Positions 1 to 11,469 of a DNA stretch of 64,000 nucleotides are shown piece after piece. Made by a program: the position numbers and the translations under genes. The stretch is from Phycisphaerales bacterium (GTDB lineage: Bacteria; Planctomycetota; Phycisphaerae; UBA1845; Fen-1342). The notes beneath the pieces are model-generated. The model had not been told where the DNA came from. It was given only the letters and a program-made list of their open reading frames with translations, and made no database searches. The stretch is from the NCBI GenBank assembly GCA_016710275.1, contig JADJXS010000001.1:372001-436000 (forward strand), in the 5' to 3' direction. Each line of letters begins with the position of its first letter. The stretch's first letter is position 1.

Positions 1-1
1 C

Positions 2-460
2 ACCTACGGCACAATTCACGTGTCGGCCCTGACGCCGGGCGGGGACCTGGTGGGCTGCACGTCCACGAGCGGGTTGAGTTTCAAGATCCCGGGTCGCATC
101 GGGGATTCGCCGATTATCGGGGCGGGGCTGTTCGTGGATAACCAGGTGGGGGCGGCCGGTTCGACGGGACGCGGCGAGGCCAATCTCCAGAACTGCTCGT
201 CGTTCCTGGTCGTTGAGCTGATGCGCCAGGGGCGGACGCCGGAGGAAGCGTGTTTCGAAGCGCTGCGGCGGATCGCGGCCCGGACCGAGCCGCGGCTGCG
301 TAACCCGGCCGGCGAACCCGGGTATCAATTGAAGTTGTACGCGCTGCGCCGCGACGGACTGGTCGGCGGGGCGGCGATGCGGCCGGCGGACGCCGAGATG
401 GTTGTGCATGACGGAAATGAGGCAAAGACGTTGCGGATGAAGACGCTGTATGGCGGATAG
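2..460 (+). CDS. Glycosylasparaginase (N4-(beta-N-acetylglucosaminyl)-L-asparaginase), 3' part
   Basis: This is an Ntn-hydrolase family enzyme that cleaves the GlcNAc-Asn bond or related beta-aspartyl bonds, usually in the periplasm or as a secreted precursor. The open frame runs in from the left edge, so the N-terminal alpha-subunit half is missing. The motifs that identify the beta subunit are present: GTIHV, then GCTSTSGLSFKIPGR, GDSPIIGAGLFVDN and GAAGSTGRGE. Aligning by eye to known family members puts the autocatalytic nucleophile Thr at bases 11-13, so the window starts almost exactly at the processing site. Stop codon at 458-460. The next gene starts 11 bp before this stop, which suggests translational coupling. 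The family call is strong; the substrate is not known. Confidence 0.9.
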   Translation, partial: TYGTIHVSALTPGGDLVGCTSTSGLSFKIPGRIGDSPIIGAGLFVDNQVGAAGSTGRGEANLQNCSSFLVVELMRQGRTPEEACFEALRRIAARTEPRLRNPAGEPGYQLKLYALRRDGLVGGAAMRPADAEMVVHDGNEAKTLRMKTLYGG

Positions 461-1958
461 GGGCCGAATCTGGCGGATTCTGACGCTTCTTGTGCTGGTG
501 CTGCCGAGCGCCGGCTGCGGGGCGTTTCAGTTGCGGCTGTTTCCGCCGTCGCTGGGGGCGGCGACGCTGGAGGATGGGCGGGTTGAACGGCGCTATGATC
601 TGAACCGCGACGGCCGGCCGGACTTTGCGGAACGGCACGCGGCCGACGGGCAGGTGCACGGCATCCGGTTTGGAGGGCCGGATGGCGGCGTAATGCTGGA
701 TTGGCCCAGCGGCGGCGAGGTGTGCGACCTGGTCATCATCGTGGACAGCATCCCGTATGACGTGGTGGATCGGGCGTGGAAGTCGGGGCGGCTGCGGCTG
801 TTCGGTCCGCCGTCCCGGACGATCGCCCCGTTTCCGGCCGTGACGGATCCGGCGATTAATGACATCCTGGGGTGCGGCCGGTCGTTGGGGGTTGAGGCTC
901 GACACTATGCGAACGGTGCGCCGAGCGCGGGGCTGCGCAATTACACGTCGTGGCGGAATTCTCCGTGGGCGGGGCGGGTGAAGTATCGGCTGTGGGCGCC
1001 GGCGCATGGTCTGTCCTATCTGGATCCGGGGACCTGGCTGCTGCACGAGCTGGGTTCGATCCAGGCGGCGTTTCATGCGGGGCGTGAGCGCGGCGACCGT
1101 TCGCCGTTTGTCGGATATGTCGTGGGCGGATCGAGCATCGGGGCGCGCTATTCGCAGGAGGGACATGAGCACGCGCTGGACCTGCTGGATCGGATGTGCC
1201 GGGCGGTGATTCACCGCTCGGGCGGGCAGGTGCGGATCACGCTGATGTCGGATCATGGGCACGCGTATGAATCGCCGGTGCGCGTGCGGCTGGATCAGGG
1301 GTTGCGCGCGGCGGGGTTTCACCCGGTGTCGCGGATCCGCGGGGAACGTGACGTGTTCGTGCCGGAGTGGGGGATGATCTCGTGTGCGGCGATCTACACG
1401 CCCTCGCCGCTGGAGGCGGCGGCGGCGGCGGCGCGGCTGGAGGGCGTGGAGCTGGCGATTGCCCGCGACCCGGACGATCGCAGCGCCCGTCACGTTTTTT
1501 CCGGCGAGCTTTCCGCGCGGGTGGATTGCCTGGGTGACGGGTGGTTCCGGTATGTGCCGTTGCGGGGCGACCCGCTGCGGATCGAACCGCAACTGGCGGA
1601 ATTGCGGGCCGCGGGGCTGGCGCGCGCGGACGGGGCGCTGGCGGATGCCGCGCTGTTCGATGCGCTGTCGCGGCACGAATTCCCGGATGCGCTGATGCGC
1701 ACCTGCCGCGCGGATGATCTGTTCGCGCATCCGCCGGATGTGTATGTGTCGCTGGCGCCGGGGCATTTCAGCGGGGAGTCCACGTTTCGGGCGGTCGTGG
1801 GGCTCAGCGCCACGCACGGCAGCATGCGGTACGAAAGCTCGTGCGGGTTCGTGATGACAACGGCCGGCGCGCTGCCGCCGGTTCTTCGCAACGCGGACGT
1901 GGGGGAGGCGCTGCGGCGCGTCGGCGTGCGGCTGCCGGATTGCGGGGCGGAGCGGTGA
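450..1958 (+). CDS. Exported lipoprotein, alkaline-phosphatase-superfamily-like
   Basis: 502 residues. A hydrophobic N-terminus ends in a lipobox (LPSAGC, Cys23), so this is predicted to be a lipid-anchored envelope protein. An Asp-rich DLNRDGRPDF stretch near residue 50 resembles a calcium loop. The body has VIIVDSIPYDVVD near residue 95 and LMSDHGHAY near residue 266. The S-D-H-G-H motif is typical of the metal site of the alkaline phosphatase/sulfatase/nucleotide pyrophosphatase superfamily, and the earlier Asp-Ser stretch could hold the nucleophile and first metal ligand. The assignment is by motif only and no closer family was recognised. It overlaps the upstream gene by 11 bp and the downstream gene by 4 bp (GTGA), so these genes are probably one transcript. 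Confidence 0.65.
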   Translation: MADRGRIWRILTLLVLVLPSAGCGAFQLRLFPPSLGAATLEDGRVERRYDLNRDGRPDFAERHAADGQVHGIRFGGPDGGVMLDWPSGGEVCDLVIIVDSIPYDVVDRAWKSGRLRLFGPPSRTIAPFPAVTDPAINDILGCGRSLGVEARHYANGAPSAGLRNYTSWRNSPWAGRVKYRLWAPAHGLSYLDPGTWLLHELGSIQAAFHAGRERGDRSPFVGYVVGGSSIGARYSQEGHEHALDLLDRMCRAVIHRSGGQVRITLMSDHGHAYESPVRVRLDQGLRAAGFHPVSRIRGERDVFVPEWGMISCAAIYTPSPLEAAAAAARLEGVELAIARDPDDRSARHVFSGELSARVDCLGDGWFRYVPLRGDPLRIEPQLAELRAAGLARADGALADAALFDALSRHEFPDALMRTCRADDLFAHPPDVYVSLAPGHFSGESTFRAVVGLSATHGSMRYESSCGFVMTTAGALPPVLRNADVGEALRRVGVRLPDCGAER

Positions 1959-3397
1959 GCGACACTTTTCGCGCGGTGGTGTTGGGGGCGCTGGCGCTGG
2001 TCGCGGCGGCGATGCTGTTTTCGCTGGTCAGCGGCTGCTTTTCGGAGCGCTCGTTCGCGATGCGGCGCGCCGATCTGCGCTTTGTTCCGGCGGCCACGGA
2101 GACATCCGCGGATGCAACGACTCTCCCCGCTGCGCAACGTCGCGGGGCGCGGGAGTGGTTGCGCGGCGCCCATGCCGAGCTGGTGCGGCTGCTTCCGCGG
2201 CATTCGCATCGCGCGCTGCTGACGGAGGATCTGTGCGACGGCGACGGCCGGCCGGCGGACGTGTTCGGGCACTTCCGCATGAATCCGGCGACGCTGCACA
2301 CGCTGGCGGGCAATTGCCGCGGCATCGCGTTCACTGCGCAGGCGGCGGGGGCGAAGTCCTACATTGAGATGCCCGCGCCGGAGTGGAGCGGGTTTGAGGA
2401 TGTGTGGATTCCGGTCGGCGGCGGGCTGGAGCTGTGTGGGCGGCTGGGGGTGGCGCGGGATGTAAGCGGCGCACCGCTGGTGACTGATTGCATCGTGATT
2501 CTGCCGGGGCTGCTGGGGGATAACGGGGTGCTGCGGACGCGCGACATCGCGGCCGGGCTGCGGGCCAACGGCTTTCACGCGCTGGCGCTGGAGCAACGCG
2601 GCCACGGGCAGACCGAGCGGCGCTTCGGGCACGTCGCGTATACGTGGGGGGCGCTGGAGACGGGCGAGCTGCTGGCGGTGAGCGAGTGGCTGACGGCGCA
2701 GCCGATGATCCGCCGGACAGGGCTGATCGGCTTCTGCTGGGGGGCGAACCACGCGCTGCTGACGGCGTGGGAGGATGGCCGCGGCGCGGATGATCGGGGG
2801 GTGCCGAAGCGCCTGGCGGCGCTGCAGCGGCGGGCGGGGGCGGGTCCGCACTTTGCGGCCGGGGTGGTGGCTTGTTCGCCGGTGCTGCGCTTCGAGAAGC
2901 TGATTGAGGCGACGCGGAGCAACTGGAGCGTGCTCAAGCACCCTGTGTATGACGCGCTGCAGGATACGCTCGAATCGCGGGCGATTCGCAAGGGGTATCC
3001 GGAGGCGACACGCAGCCTGCGCCGACTGCTGGAAATGGACGCGGCCATCGACCCGGCGCTGTATGAGGGCATCGTGGACGACGGGATTCACTATGTCCGG
3101 CTGATGTCGCACAACGGCACGGAAGTGATTCCCAAGCTGGAGGCGGCGCGGGTGCCGGTGCTGATCCTGCATGCCGCGAATGATCCGCTTGCGCCGGCGC
3201 AGGAGATCGCGGACTTCATGGCGCCGCTTCGCAATCCGAACGTGGCGGCGGTGATTCTGCCGGATGGGGGGCACGTCGGCTTCGCCCCCTATGCGCGCGG
3301 CTATTTCTACAGCCTGATCACGAATTTCTTTTCCGCCGAGCGCGGGCCGGCGGCGATTCCGGCAGCGGCGCGGTCCGCTGCGGCCGGTGGGGAGTAG
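1955..3397 (+). CDS. Exported lipoprotein with alpha/beta-hydrolase fold and Cys nucleophile
   Basis: 480 residues from the GTG at 1955, which overlaps the previous stop as GTGA; a longer upstream reading frame is less likely. The N-terminus is a lipoprotein signal (LFSLVSGC). The hydrolase core shows ILPGLLGD (oxyanion region), a RGHG turn, and nucleophile elbow GFCWG with Cys codon 2735-2737 instead of the usual Ser. HAANDPLAP near 3178 supplies the acid and GGHVGF near 3268 the His. A Cys at the elbow is known in dienelactone hydrolases (GFCFGG); the overall layout also recalls the YheT-type hydrolases. The substrate is unknown. Confidence 0.75.
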   Translation: MSDTFRAVVLGALALVAAAMLFSLVSGCFSERSFAMRRADLRFVPAATETSADATTLPAAQRRGAREWLRGAHAELVRLLPRHSHRALLTEDLCDGDGRPADVFGHFRMNPATLHTLAGNCRGIAFTAQAAGAKSYIEMPAPEWSGFEDVWIPVGGGLELCGRLGVARDVSGAPLVTDCIVILPGLLGDNGVLRTRDIAAGLRANGFHALALEQRGHGQTERRFGHVAYTWGALETGELLAVSEWLTAQPMIRRTGLIGFCWGANHALLTAWEDGRGADDRGVPKRLAALQRRAGAGPHFAAGVVACSPVLRFEKLIEATRSNWSVLKHPVYDALQDTLESRAIRKGYPEATRSLRRLLEMDAAIDPALYEGIVDDGIHYVRLMSHNGTEVIPKLEAARVPVLILHAANDPLAPAQEIADFMAPLRNPNVAAVILPDGGHVGFAPYARGYFYSLITNFFSAERGPAAIPAAARSAAAGGE

Positions 3398-3466
3398 AAT
3401 CCCGACGAACTCACCCGGGGGATAGAGTCAGTCGCGGGCGGTTGGCCTGCGCTAGGAGAGCGTCTC

Positions 3467-4483
<1,017 letters not shown>

Positions 4484-4963
4484 ATGGCGGCTGTTGAGTG
4501 ACGCGACAGCGGGCATGATTGGGAATATCAGAAGATAAGAACAGGCGCAGCGCAAGCAGGGGGTGTCAATTCTGTCGCGCGTGTGGAGAGCGGCCCGGTG
4601 GGCGGATGGTCGTCGGGTCGGAAGCGCGCGCGATAGGCGGCGGGGGCGTGACAGGGGCGGTTGAGGTTCGCGGCGCGATTGAGGGGGCGTTGGTGTTAGG
4701 GGGCGAAGAGCATGGCGACGCAAAGCCGCCGGCATGTCACCCAAATCGGCACCCAAATCGGCACGGCAACTTGCATGTGGCATCGGGCTTCCGCCCGATG
4801 CACTGCACCGCCCGGAAGGGCGGTGCCACGGCGCACAGCATGCTTACGCTGAGTACAGCGAAAGCATGCCACCCGACACGCGGCATGAAGATGTATGAAG
4901 CGGGGCACCTTGCGGGGCGTTCAGTCTGACGCCATAAGGAACTACCCGCACAAGGAGCCCTTC
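4484..4963. other. Gene-free stretch with REP-like palindromes
   Basis: 480 bp between the MoxR stop and the transposase relic with no convincing gene. It holds two short direct repeats (CACCCAAATCGG twice near 4738-4760) and two adjacent perfect hairpins described separately. Part of it should be the left end of the IS110 element, where active IS110 relatives keep their non-coding bridge RNA; no such RNA structure could be confirmed by eye. Confidence 0.5.
4778..4827. repeat. Pair of REP-like palindromes
   Basis: Two hairpins in a row. Hairpin 1: arms GCATCGGG (4780-4787) and CCCGATGC (4794-4801), 6-nt loop. Hairpin 2: arms CACCGCCC (4806-4813) and GGGCGGTG (4818-4825), loop GGAA. Nearly the same pair occurs at 30011-30056, and single relatives at 30138-30159 and 25603-25620. 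Confidence 0.8.
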
Positions 4964-6035
4964 ATGCATTCTAATCCAACGCAGCCAGCTATCGAACCCA
5001 ACCAGCGAATCGTCGCGCTCGACGTTCACTGCAAGTTCACCGAACTCGCCGCCGTCTCGCCCGCCGGCAAACGGATCGCCTCTCAACGCTGCAACACCAC
5101 CATCCCCGATGTGCTCGCCGCTCTCCAAAAAGTCAAAAAGCCCCGAACCGTCATCATCGAAGAAGGATCGCTCGCCGACTGGCTCATGCGGCCTCACCGA
5201 GTGCGGCGAATGCGTGCGCATCTGCGACCCACGCCGCAACGCTCTCGTCGCCAAGGACGACGAAAAAGACGACCCCATCGACGCGCTCAAACTGGCCCAG
5301 CCGCGCGCGGCGGATTCCTCAAGTTCGTGCACCACCCCGAGAGCTTCGAGCGCGTCATTTTCAAACGGGCGCATCGCGCTCTATCACGACCGTATCCGCA
5401 ACCGCGTCCGCCAAGCCAATCGCGTGATCGCCCAGGCGCGGCTCTACGGCGTGATGATCCGCGAGAGCGACTTTGCCGAAGACACCGCCGCCGTGTTCAA
5501 GCAACTGCCCAAACGCAAGGCGGTGCGCGACGACTTCCAGACGCTGCTTGACGGCTATCAGGCGGCCGTGACGCAGGCGATGGTGCTGCGCCGCGGCGTG
5601 CTCAAACTGTCGAAAGCCTATCCCGAGATCGCGCGTTTTCAGTCGCTGCCGGGTTATGGCCCGATCCGCGCCGCGACGTTTTTCGCGTTTCTGGACACGC
5701 CCTGGCGATTTCGCAGCAAGGCCGCGGTGTGGAAGTATGTCGGCATCGGGCTGTGCCGGCGCGGCAGCGGCGGATCGGTGACGTTGCATGTTCCGAACCA
5801 GGTGAATCGTGTGCTGAAAAGTGCCGTGCTGGGCGCGGCGATGAACGCCGTCGGCGGCGACGGCGAGTTTTCGCGTCTGCATGAGAGGTGGGTGAAGAAT
5901 GGATTGACGGCTCGCATGGCACGCCGCAATGTGGCTCGGCTGCAGACGGCGGTGTTGTGGGGCATGTGGAAAAGCGGCGGCGAGTACCGTTGCGATCGGA
6001 TCGCGCGGCTGTTGGAGCCGGTGACGGTTTCCTGA
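4964..6035 (+). pseudogene. IS110-family transposase relic with three frameshifts
   Basis: The ATG at 4964 is preceded by AAGGAGCCC. The RuvC-like DEDD domain is recognisable: VALDVH (first Asp), VIIEEGS (Glu), then after a frame change KDDEKDDPIDALKLA (the two Asp). The transposase_20 domain with SLPGYGPIRAATFFAFL and the conserved FRSKAAVWKYVGIG lies in the last frame, ending at 6035. To follow the homology the reader must change frame near 5185, back near 5310 and again near 5360. All parts of the protein are present, so this is a recently inactivated element, or less likely a sequencing error cluster. Family membership is firm; the exact element ends were not found. Confidence 0.85.
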
Positions 6036-6573
6036 ACGATTCGCGGCTCGTCGCAAGCGAGCGGCGTTGTCGGCTTTTGCGTGCGTGCGGAGTTCCGAGG
6101 GTGCCATTGAACGGGATCGCAGGCGATCCGCAGTTCTCGCGACATGAATGAACCCGCAGTACGTTTGCCACGCTCGACCATCCTGATGGACCTCATTTGA
6201 GAGTCCCGAATAGGTGCCTGGGCGGCGTTATTTTGACCGCCACGGTTTGCGTGATGAAGCAGGATGGCTGCCAAGGACAATGCGGCTTGTGTGGTTTGGA
6301 CGAGTGACGCGAGGGAATGATGGAGGCAGTCGCAGCCGTCGGCGCGGATCGCGTCGGCAGTGCTTGGCCGAATCATGGGGCGCCCCTGCGAAGGTCACGA
6401 TTTTGGTGCGTCCGCGGGGAAAGTCTGTTGACATTCGCCTTCATATAGGTGGCACCCGGCACGACACGCCACCCGGCATGGCGCCAGGCATGACGCCAAG
6501 CATGACGCCAGGCATGACGCCAGGCATGACGCCCGGCGTGTCACCGAGCTTCATCAATGTGTCGATGAATCGC
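6036..6573. other. Gene-free stretch, probable IS110 right flank and tandem repeat
   Basis: 538 bp between the transposase relic and the prepilin-like gene (which ends here on the minus strand). No open frame with coding character. The first half may be the right end of the IS110 element. The second half holds the 12-bp tandem repeat at 6475-6540. Confidence 0.5.
6475..6540. repeat. 12-bp tandem repeat, about 5.5 copies
   Basis: Units of GGCATGACGCCA with single-base changes start at 6475, 6487, 6499, 6511 and 6523, with a partial sixth. It sits just downstream of the stop of the prepilin-like gene. Confidence 0.9.
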
Positions 6574-7638
6574 CTATTCCGCGACGATGTTCTCGCCGGC
6601 GCGGGTGGTGTACTCGCCGCGCGCGTCGGGGTGCAGATCCGCCGCATCGACCAGCCGCGATCCTTTCGGGCTGGAGAAGACCAGCCGCCGCGACTGCTTC
6701 TCGGTCAGGAAGTCCGCATGCCCGTCAAAGAACAGGGCCATCGCGCCGCGGTTCAGGCCGGCTGCGTGGCGATAGCTCCACGCCGGCGCCTCGGGCACAT
6801 ACGAACCGTCGGAGCGGCGGTCGGCATACTCGATCGAGTTGATGTAGACCGGGCCGCTGGCGGCGTAGCTGCCGGAGCCGAGCGTCGAGCCTAAATCGGG
6901 GTTGTAGGTGATTTCCTTGGTCTGCGAATCGACGTAGCGGATGCCGTCCATCACGAAAATCTTGCGCGCGTTCGACCCGACCTTGGACAGCGTCGGCAGG
7001 TAATCATCCGGCGCTTCGGTCTCCCAGCCGGGGCTGGCGGCGGTGCCGGCATAGACCATGTACGGAATCGGCGTCGTGCCGGCATACCCGGCGATGCGGC
7101 CCTGGTACTTGCGGCCGGCCAGCATCATCTTCCACATCGTCAGATAGCTCTGCGCCACCTGCACGCGCGTGCGGTTCAATTCATCCGCCGACAGCCCGAA
7201 CGCGCCCGGCCGCGCGGCGGAATTCCACGGCGTCGTCACCTTGTCATTCTCGACGCAGCGAAACACCCCCAGCCGCGTCTCATACATGCGGACCTGCCGA
7301 TGCCAGGGGCGATTGCTGTAGTTCATGTAGCGGAAGAGCGGACTGGCCCAGTCGAAGGCGACGGTGGCGTCCGGCTTGTCGGTGTACCACTGCGATTCGT
7401 TCGTGACCATCGCCCCCAGCCCCGAGCCGAACGGAACGCCGCTGGTCCATTCGTTGTTCTCGGTGGCGTACATGTAGTTCGCCTGGCCGATGGACTTGAG
7501 ATTCGCGCCGCACGACACCTTGCGGGCCTGCTTGCGCGCGCTGTTGAGGCCGGGCAGCAGGATCGAGATGAGGATGGCGATGATGGCGACGACGACGAGA
7601 AGTTCGATCAGCGTGAACGCCGTCTGCTTGCGGGTCAT
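6574..7638 (-). CDS. Prepilin-type N-terminal cleavage/methylation protein (DUF1559-like)
   Basis: 354 residues. The N-terminus has the type IV prepilin signal: a short basic leader MTRKQTA followed by FTLIELLVVVAIIAIL, which would be cut before Phe by a prepilin peptidase. The C-terminal part has AMALFFDGHADFL, like the H-X9-DG motif of the large planctomycete family of pseudopilin-like proteins, although here the spacing from the preceding His is longer. Such proteins occur in dozens of paralogues per genome in Planctomycetes, and their role (pseudopilus, surface assembly) is not settled. It is a single gene with no secretion gene next to it. Confidence 0.9.
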   Translation of the reverse strand: MTRKQTAFTLIELLVVVAIIAILISILLPGLNSARKQARKVSCGANLKSIGQANYMYATENNEWTSGVPFGSGLGAMVTNESQWYTDKPDATVAFDWASPLFRYMNYSNRPWHRQVRMYETRLGVFRCVENDKVTTPWNSAARPGAFGLSADELNRTRVQVAQSYLTMWKMMLAGRKYQGRIAGYAGTTPIPYMVYAGTAASPGWETEAPDDYLPTLSKVGSNARKIFVMDGIRYVDSQTKEITYNPDLGSTLGSGSYAASGPVYINSIEYADRRSDGSYVPEAPAWSYRHAAGLNRGAMALFFDGHADFLTEKQSRRLVFSSPKGSRLVDAADLHPDARGEYTTRAGENIVAE

Positions 7639-7680
7639 GTCGATTGCCCTCGTTCTCTCCGATCGCGCCCCGGCGGAACC

Positions 7681-8028
7681 TCATCCGCCCTGGCGAATCG
7701 GCGTGCCGCATTTGTCACACCGCGTCTGCGGCGGCAGCTTGTCCTTGCCGTCGATATACGCCCTCAGCCGCTCATTGGCGATCTGCAGGTGTCCGCACTT
7801 CGAACACTTCTGCACCGGCAACACCGAGCTTCGCCCGCACTTGGGGCACTTCGCCGGAAACGGCTCGCCCAGCCGCACTTCCGCGTTGCCGGTCCACGTA
7901 CAGTCATCGTACCCGCAGGCGGACTGATGTGTCGCGGCGAATCCGCCGCCGCCCAGGTACTGGTACCCGTAATAGCCTCCCACAACCAGCACCGCGACGA
8001 CAGCGCCGATAACCAGCGACTTATTCAT
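7681..8028 (-). CDS. Small membrane-anchored zinc-ribbon protein
   Basis: 115 residues from the ATG at 8028; the frame stays open further upstream but without coding character. Residues 1-25 form one transmembrane segment (SLVIGAVVAVLVVGGYYGY). The rest carries three CxxC pairs: KCPKCG, KCSKCGH and RCDKCG, plus an isolated CGYDDC, which suggests one or two zinc ribbons facing one side of the membrane. No specific family recognised. It lies 42 bp upstream of the prepilin-like gene in the same direction and may be co-transcribed with it. Confidence 0.75.
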   Translation of the reverse strand: MNKSLVIGAVVAVLVVGGYYGYQYLGGGGFAATHQSACGYDDCTWTGNAEVRLGEPFPAKCPKCGRSSVLPVQKCSKCGHLQIANERLRAYIDGKDKLPPQTRCDKCGTPIRQGG

Positions 8029-8253
8029 CGGGCCGGCTCGCTCCGCGAGAGGACGCTCCTCCGACGCACGTCGGGGGGCATCGGGATTGTAGCTAGGAAC
8101 GCCCGGACTCCGCCATAGCGAACTGCGCCGCCGGAGCCGGGGAGGATAGCCCCCTGATGCGAGCCGCTCGCAAGGCAATTGTGAAGCACCGGTTAACGCC
8201 CACTGCCACCCGGGTGCCGGCGTCCGCCAGACCGGCCGGTGGCCGATCGCGCG

Positions 8254-10326
<2,073 letters not shown>

Positions 10327-10470
10327 GGCGGATGCGCGTCCGTATTGCTCTCACGGGCGGCGGGCCGCGTGGATCGGAAGTATATCCAGCCGGAGCGCGG
10401 TCGGGCAGCGCCGTCCCGCACGCACTGCCTATAATCGGCCGCCCGGAGCATGACCTCGGCGGGAGACCTG

Positions 10471-10911
10471 ATGAACGAAAAGCGCGTGATTCGCTGGGCG
10501 GCCGTCGTCGCCATCTGCCTGTTCGGCGTGCTGGCGCTGACCGGCTGGTACCTGGCGGGCACGTCGCCGCTGCGCGCGGCGCTGCCCTGGACGGCCCGCG
10601 ACGTGAAGGACGTGCTGTTGGAGCGGCCGGCCCCAACGGTGGACTACCTGCTGCGGGCGTCGATCACGTCGGCCGAGTACGACGCATTTGTCGAGCGCGC
10701 CGGCATGTCCCCCCTCGGGGGTGGGTCGGAAAACCCGCTGATCGTGTGGGCCTGGACGCCGCCGGCGGATGCCCCCGAGTGGTGGAGGCGCGGCGAACCG
10801 GCCGCCGGCACGCGGGCCGTAGTCGTGAATGACGGGATGATCGTGGCAACCTACGAAGATGGCGTCCTGTTCGTGCGCTATGCAGGCCCCGTTCCCGGCA
10901 AGACCCGATAG
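10471..10911 (+). CDS. Small single-pass membrane protein of unknown function
   Basis: 146 residues from the ATG at 10471, chosen over the ATG at 10450 because a GGCGGGAGA ribosome site lies 6 bases before it. One transmembrane helix (WAAVVAICLFGVLALTGWYLAG) is followed by a compact domain of about 110 residues with no motif I recognise. It is divergent from EF-G, with 144 bp between the two starts. Confidence 0.65.
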   Translation: MNEKRVIRWAAVVAICLFGVLALTGWYLAGTSPLRAALPWTARDVKDVLLERPAPTVDYLLRASITSAEYDAFVERAGMSPLGGGSENPLIVWAWTPPADAPEWWRRGEPAAGTRAVVVNDGMIVATYEDGVLFVRYAGPVPGKTR

Positions 10912-10979
10912 GCCGCACGGCCGACGCGCGGAGAATTGCGAACCCCGGCGGCGGCGGGATACACTCTGGACGGGCCGCT

Positions 10980-11062
10980 CCCGAAGTGGCGAAATGGCAG
11001 ACGCGCGGGATTCAAAATCCCGTTCCCGCAAGGGAGTGAGGGTTCAAGTCCCTCCTTCGGGA
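10980..11062 (+). tRNA. tRNA-Leu(CAA)
   Basis: Class II tRNA. Acceptor arms CCCGAAG (10980-10986) and CTTCGGG (11055-11061) pair fully, discriminator A at 11062. Anticodon stem CGGGA/TCCCG with loop TTCAAAA; anticodon CAA at 11013-11015. A long variable arm (CCCGCAAGGGA region) and T-arm GAGGG-TTCAAGT-CCCTC follow. The 3' CCA is not encoded. The D-arm AGTGGCGAAATGGCAGACGC is typical of Leu tRNAs. Confidence 0.97.
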
Positions 11063-11103
11063 TTTCTCTCCAACCCCACGGCAACCGCGACGGAGCCGCA
11101 GCG

Positions 11104-11469
11104 ATGGTCACGGTCGGCATGAACTATGACGTGCTCCCAGGACGCGAGTCCGACTTCGAGACCGTCTTCGCGAAGGTGCTCGATGTCATGCGCGCCATGC
11201 CGGGACACACCGACACCCGGCTCTACCGCGACGTCGCCCGGCCCGGCTGCTATCTGATTCTCTCCGATTGGTCCGACCAGGCTGCCTTCGAGGCCTTCAC
11301 GCGCTCCGATCGATTCCGCGCCGTCACCGATTGGGGCAAATCGCAAATCCTGGCCGGTCGGCCGCGGCACGATATCTACACCCCCGGCGCGTCAGCGGCC
11401 GCAGCCGGCGGACCGGCCGGCTCAAACCCGGCGCCGGGGCGCTGCCCCGTTCACCCGGAGCGGACGTGA
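11104..11469 (+). CDS. Antibiotic biosynthesis monooxygenase (ABM) domain protein
   Basis: 121 residues from the ATG at 11104, 41 bp after the tRNA. The first 95 residues match the ferredoxin-like ABM fold: start MVTVGMNYDVLPGRESDFE, central DTRLYRDVARPGCYLILSDW and SDQAAFEAF. Members of this family include quinol monooxygenases and haem-degrading enzymes, but many have no known activity. The last 25 residues are low complexity. The stop overlaps the next start as GTGA. Confidence 0.8.
   Translation: MVTVGMNYDVLPGRESDFETVFAKVLDVMRAMPGHTDTRLYRDVARPGCYLILSDWSDQAAFEAFTRSDRFRAVTDWGKSQILAGRPRHDIYTPGASAAAAGGPAGSNPAPGRCPVHPERT

Noticed and set aside
114..1817. Long antisense open frame over the first lipoprotein genes
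   Set aside because: High-GC shadow of the plus-strand genes; Arg/Pro/His-rich, no motif, no signal. The same applies to other long antisense frames such as 27097-28689, 29963-32698 and 48144-51410.
4519..4929. Open frame of 136 codons before the IS110 relic
   Set aside because: It runs through two hairpin repeats and has no recognisable domain or ribosome site.
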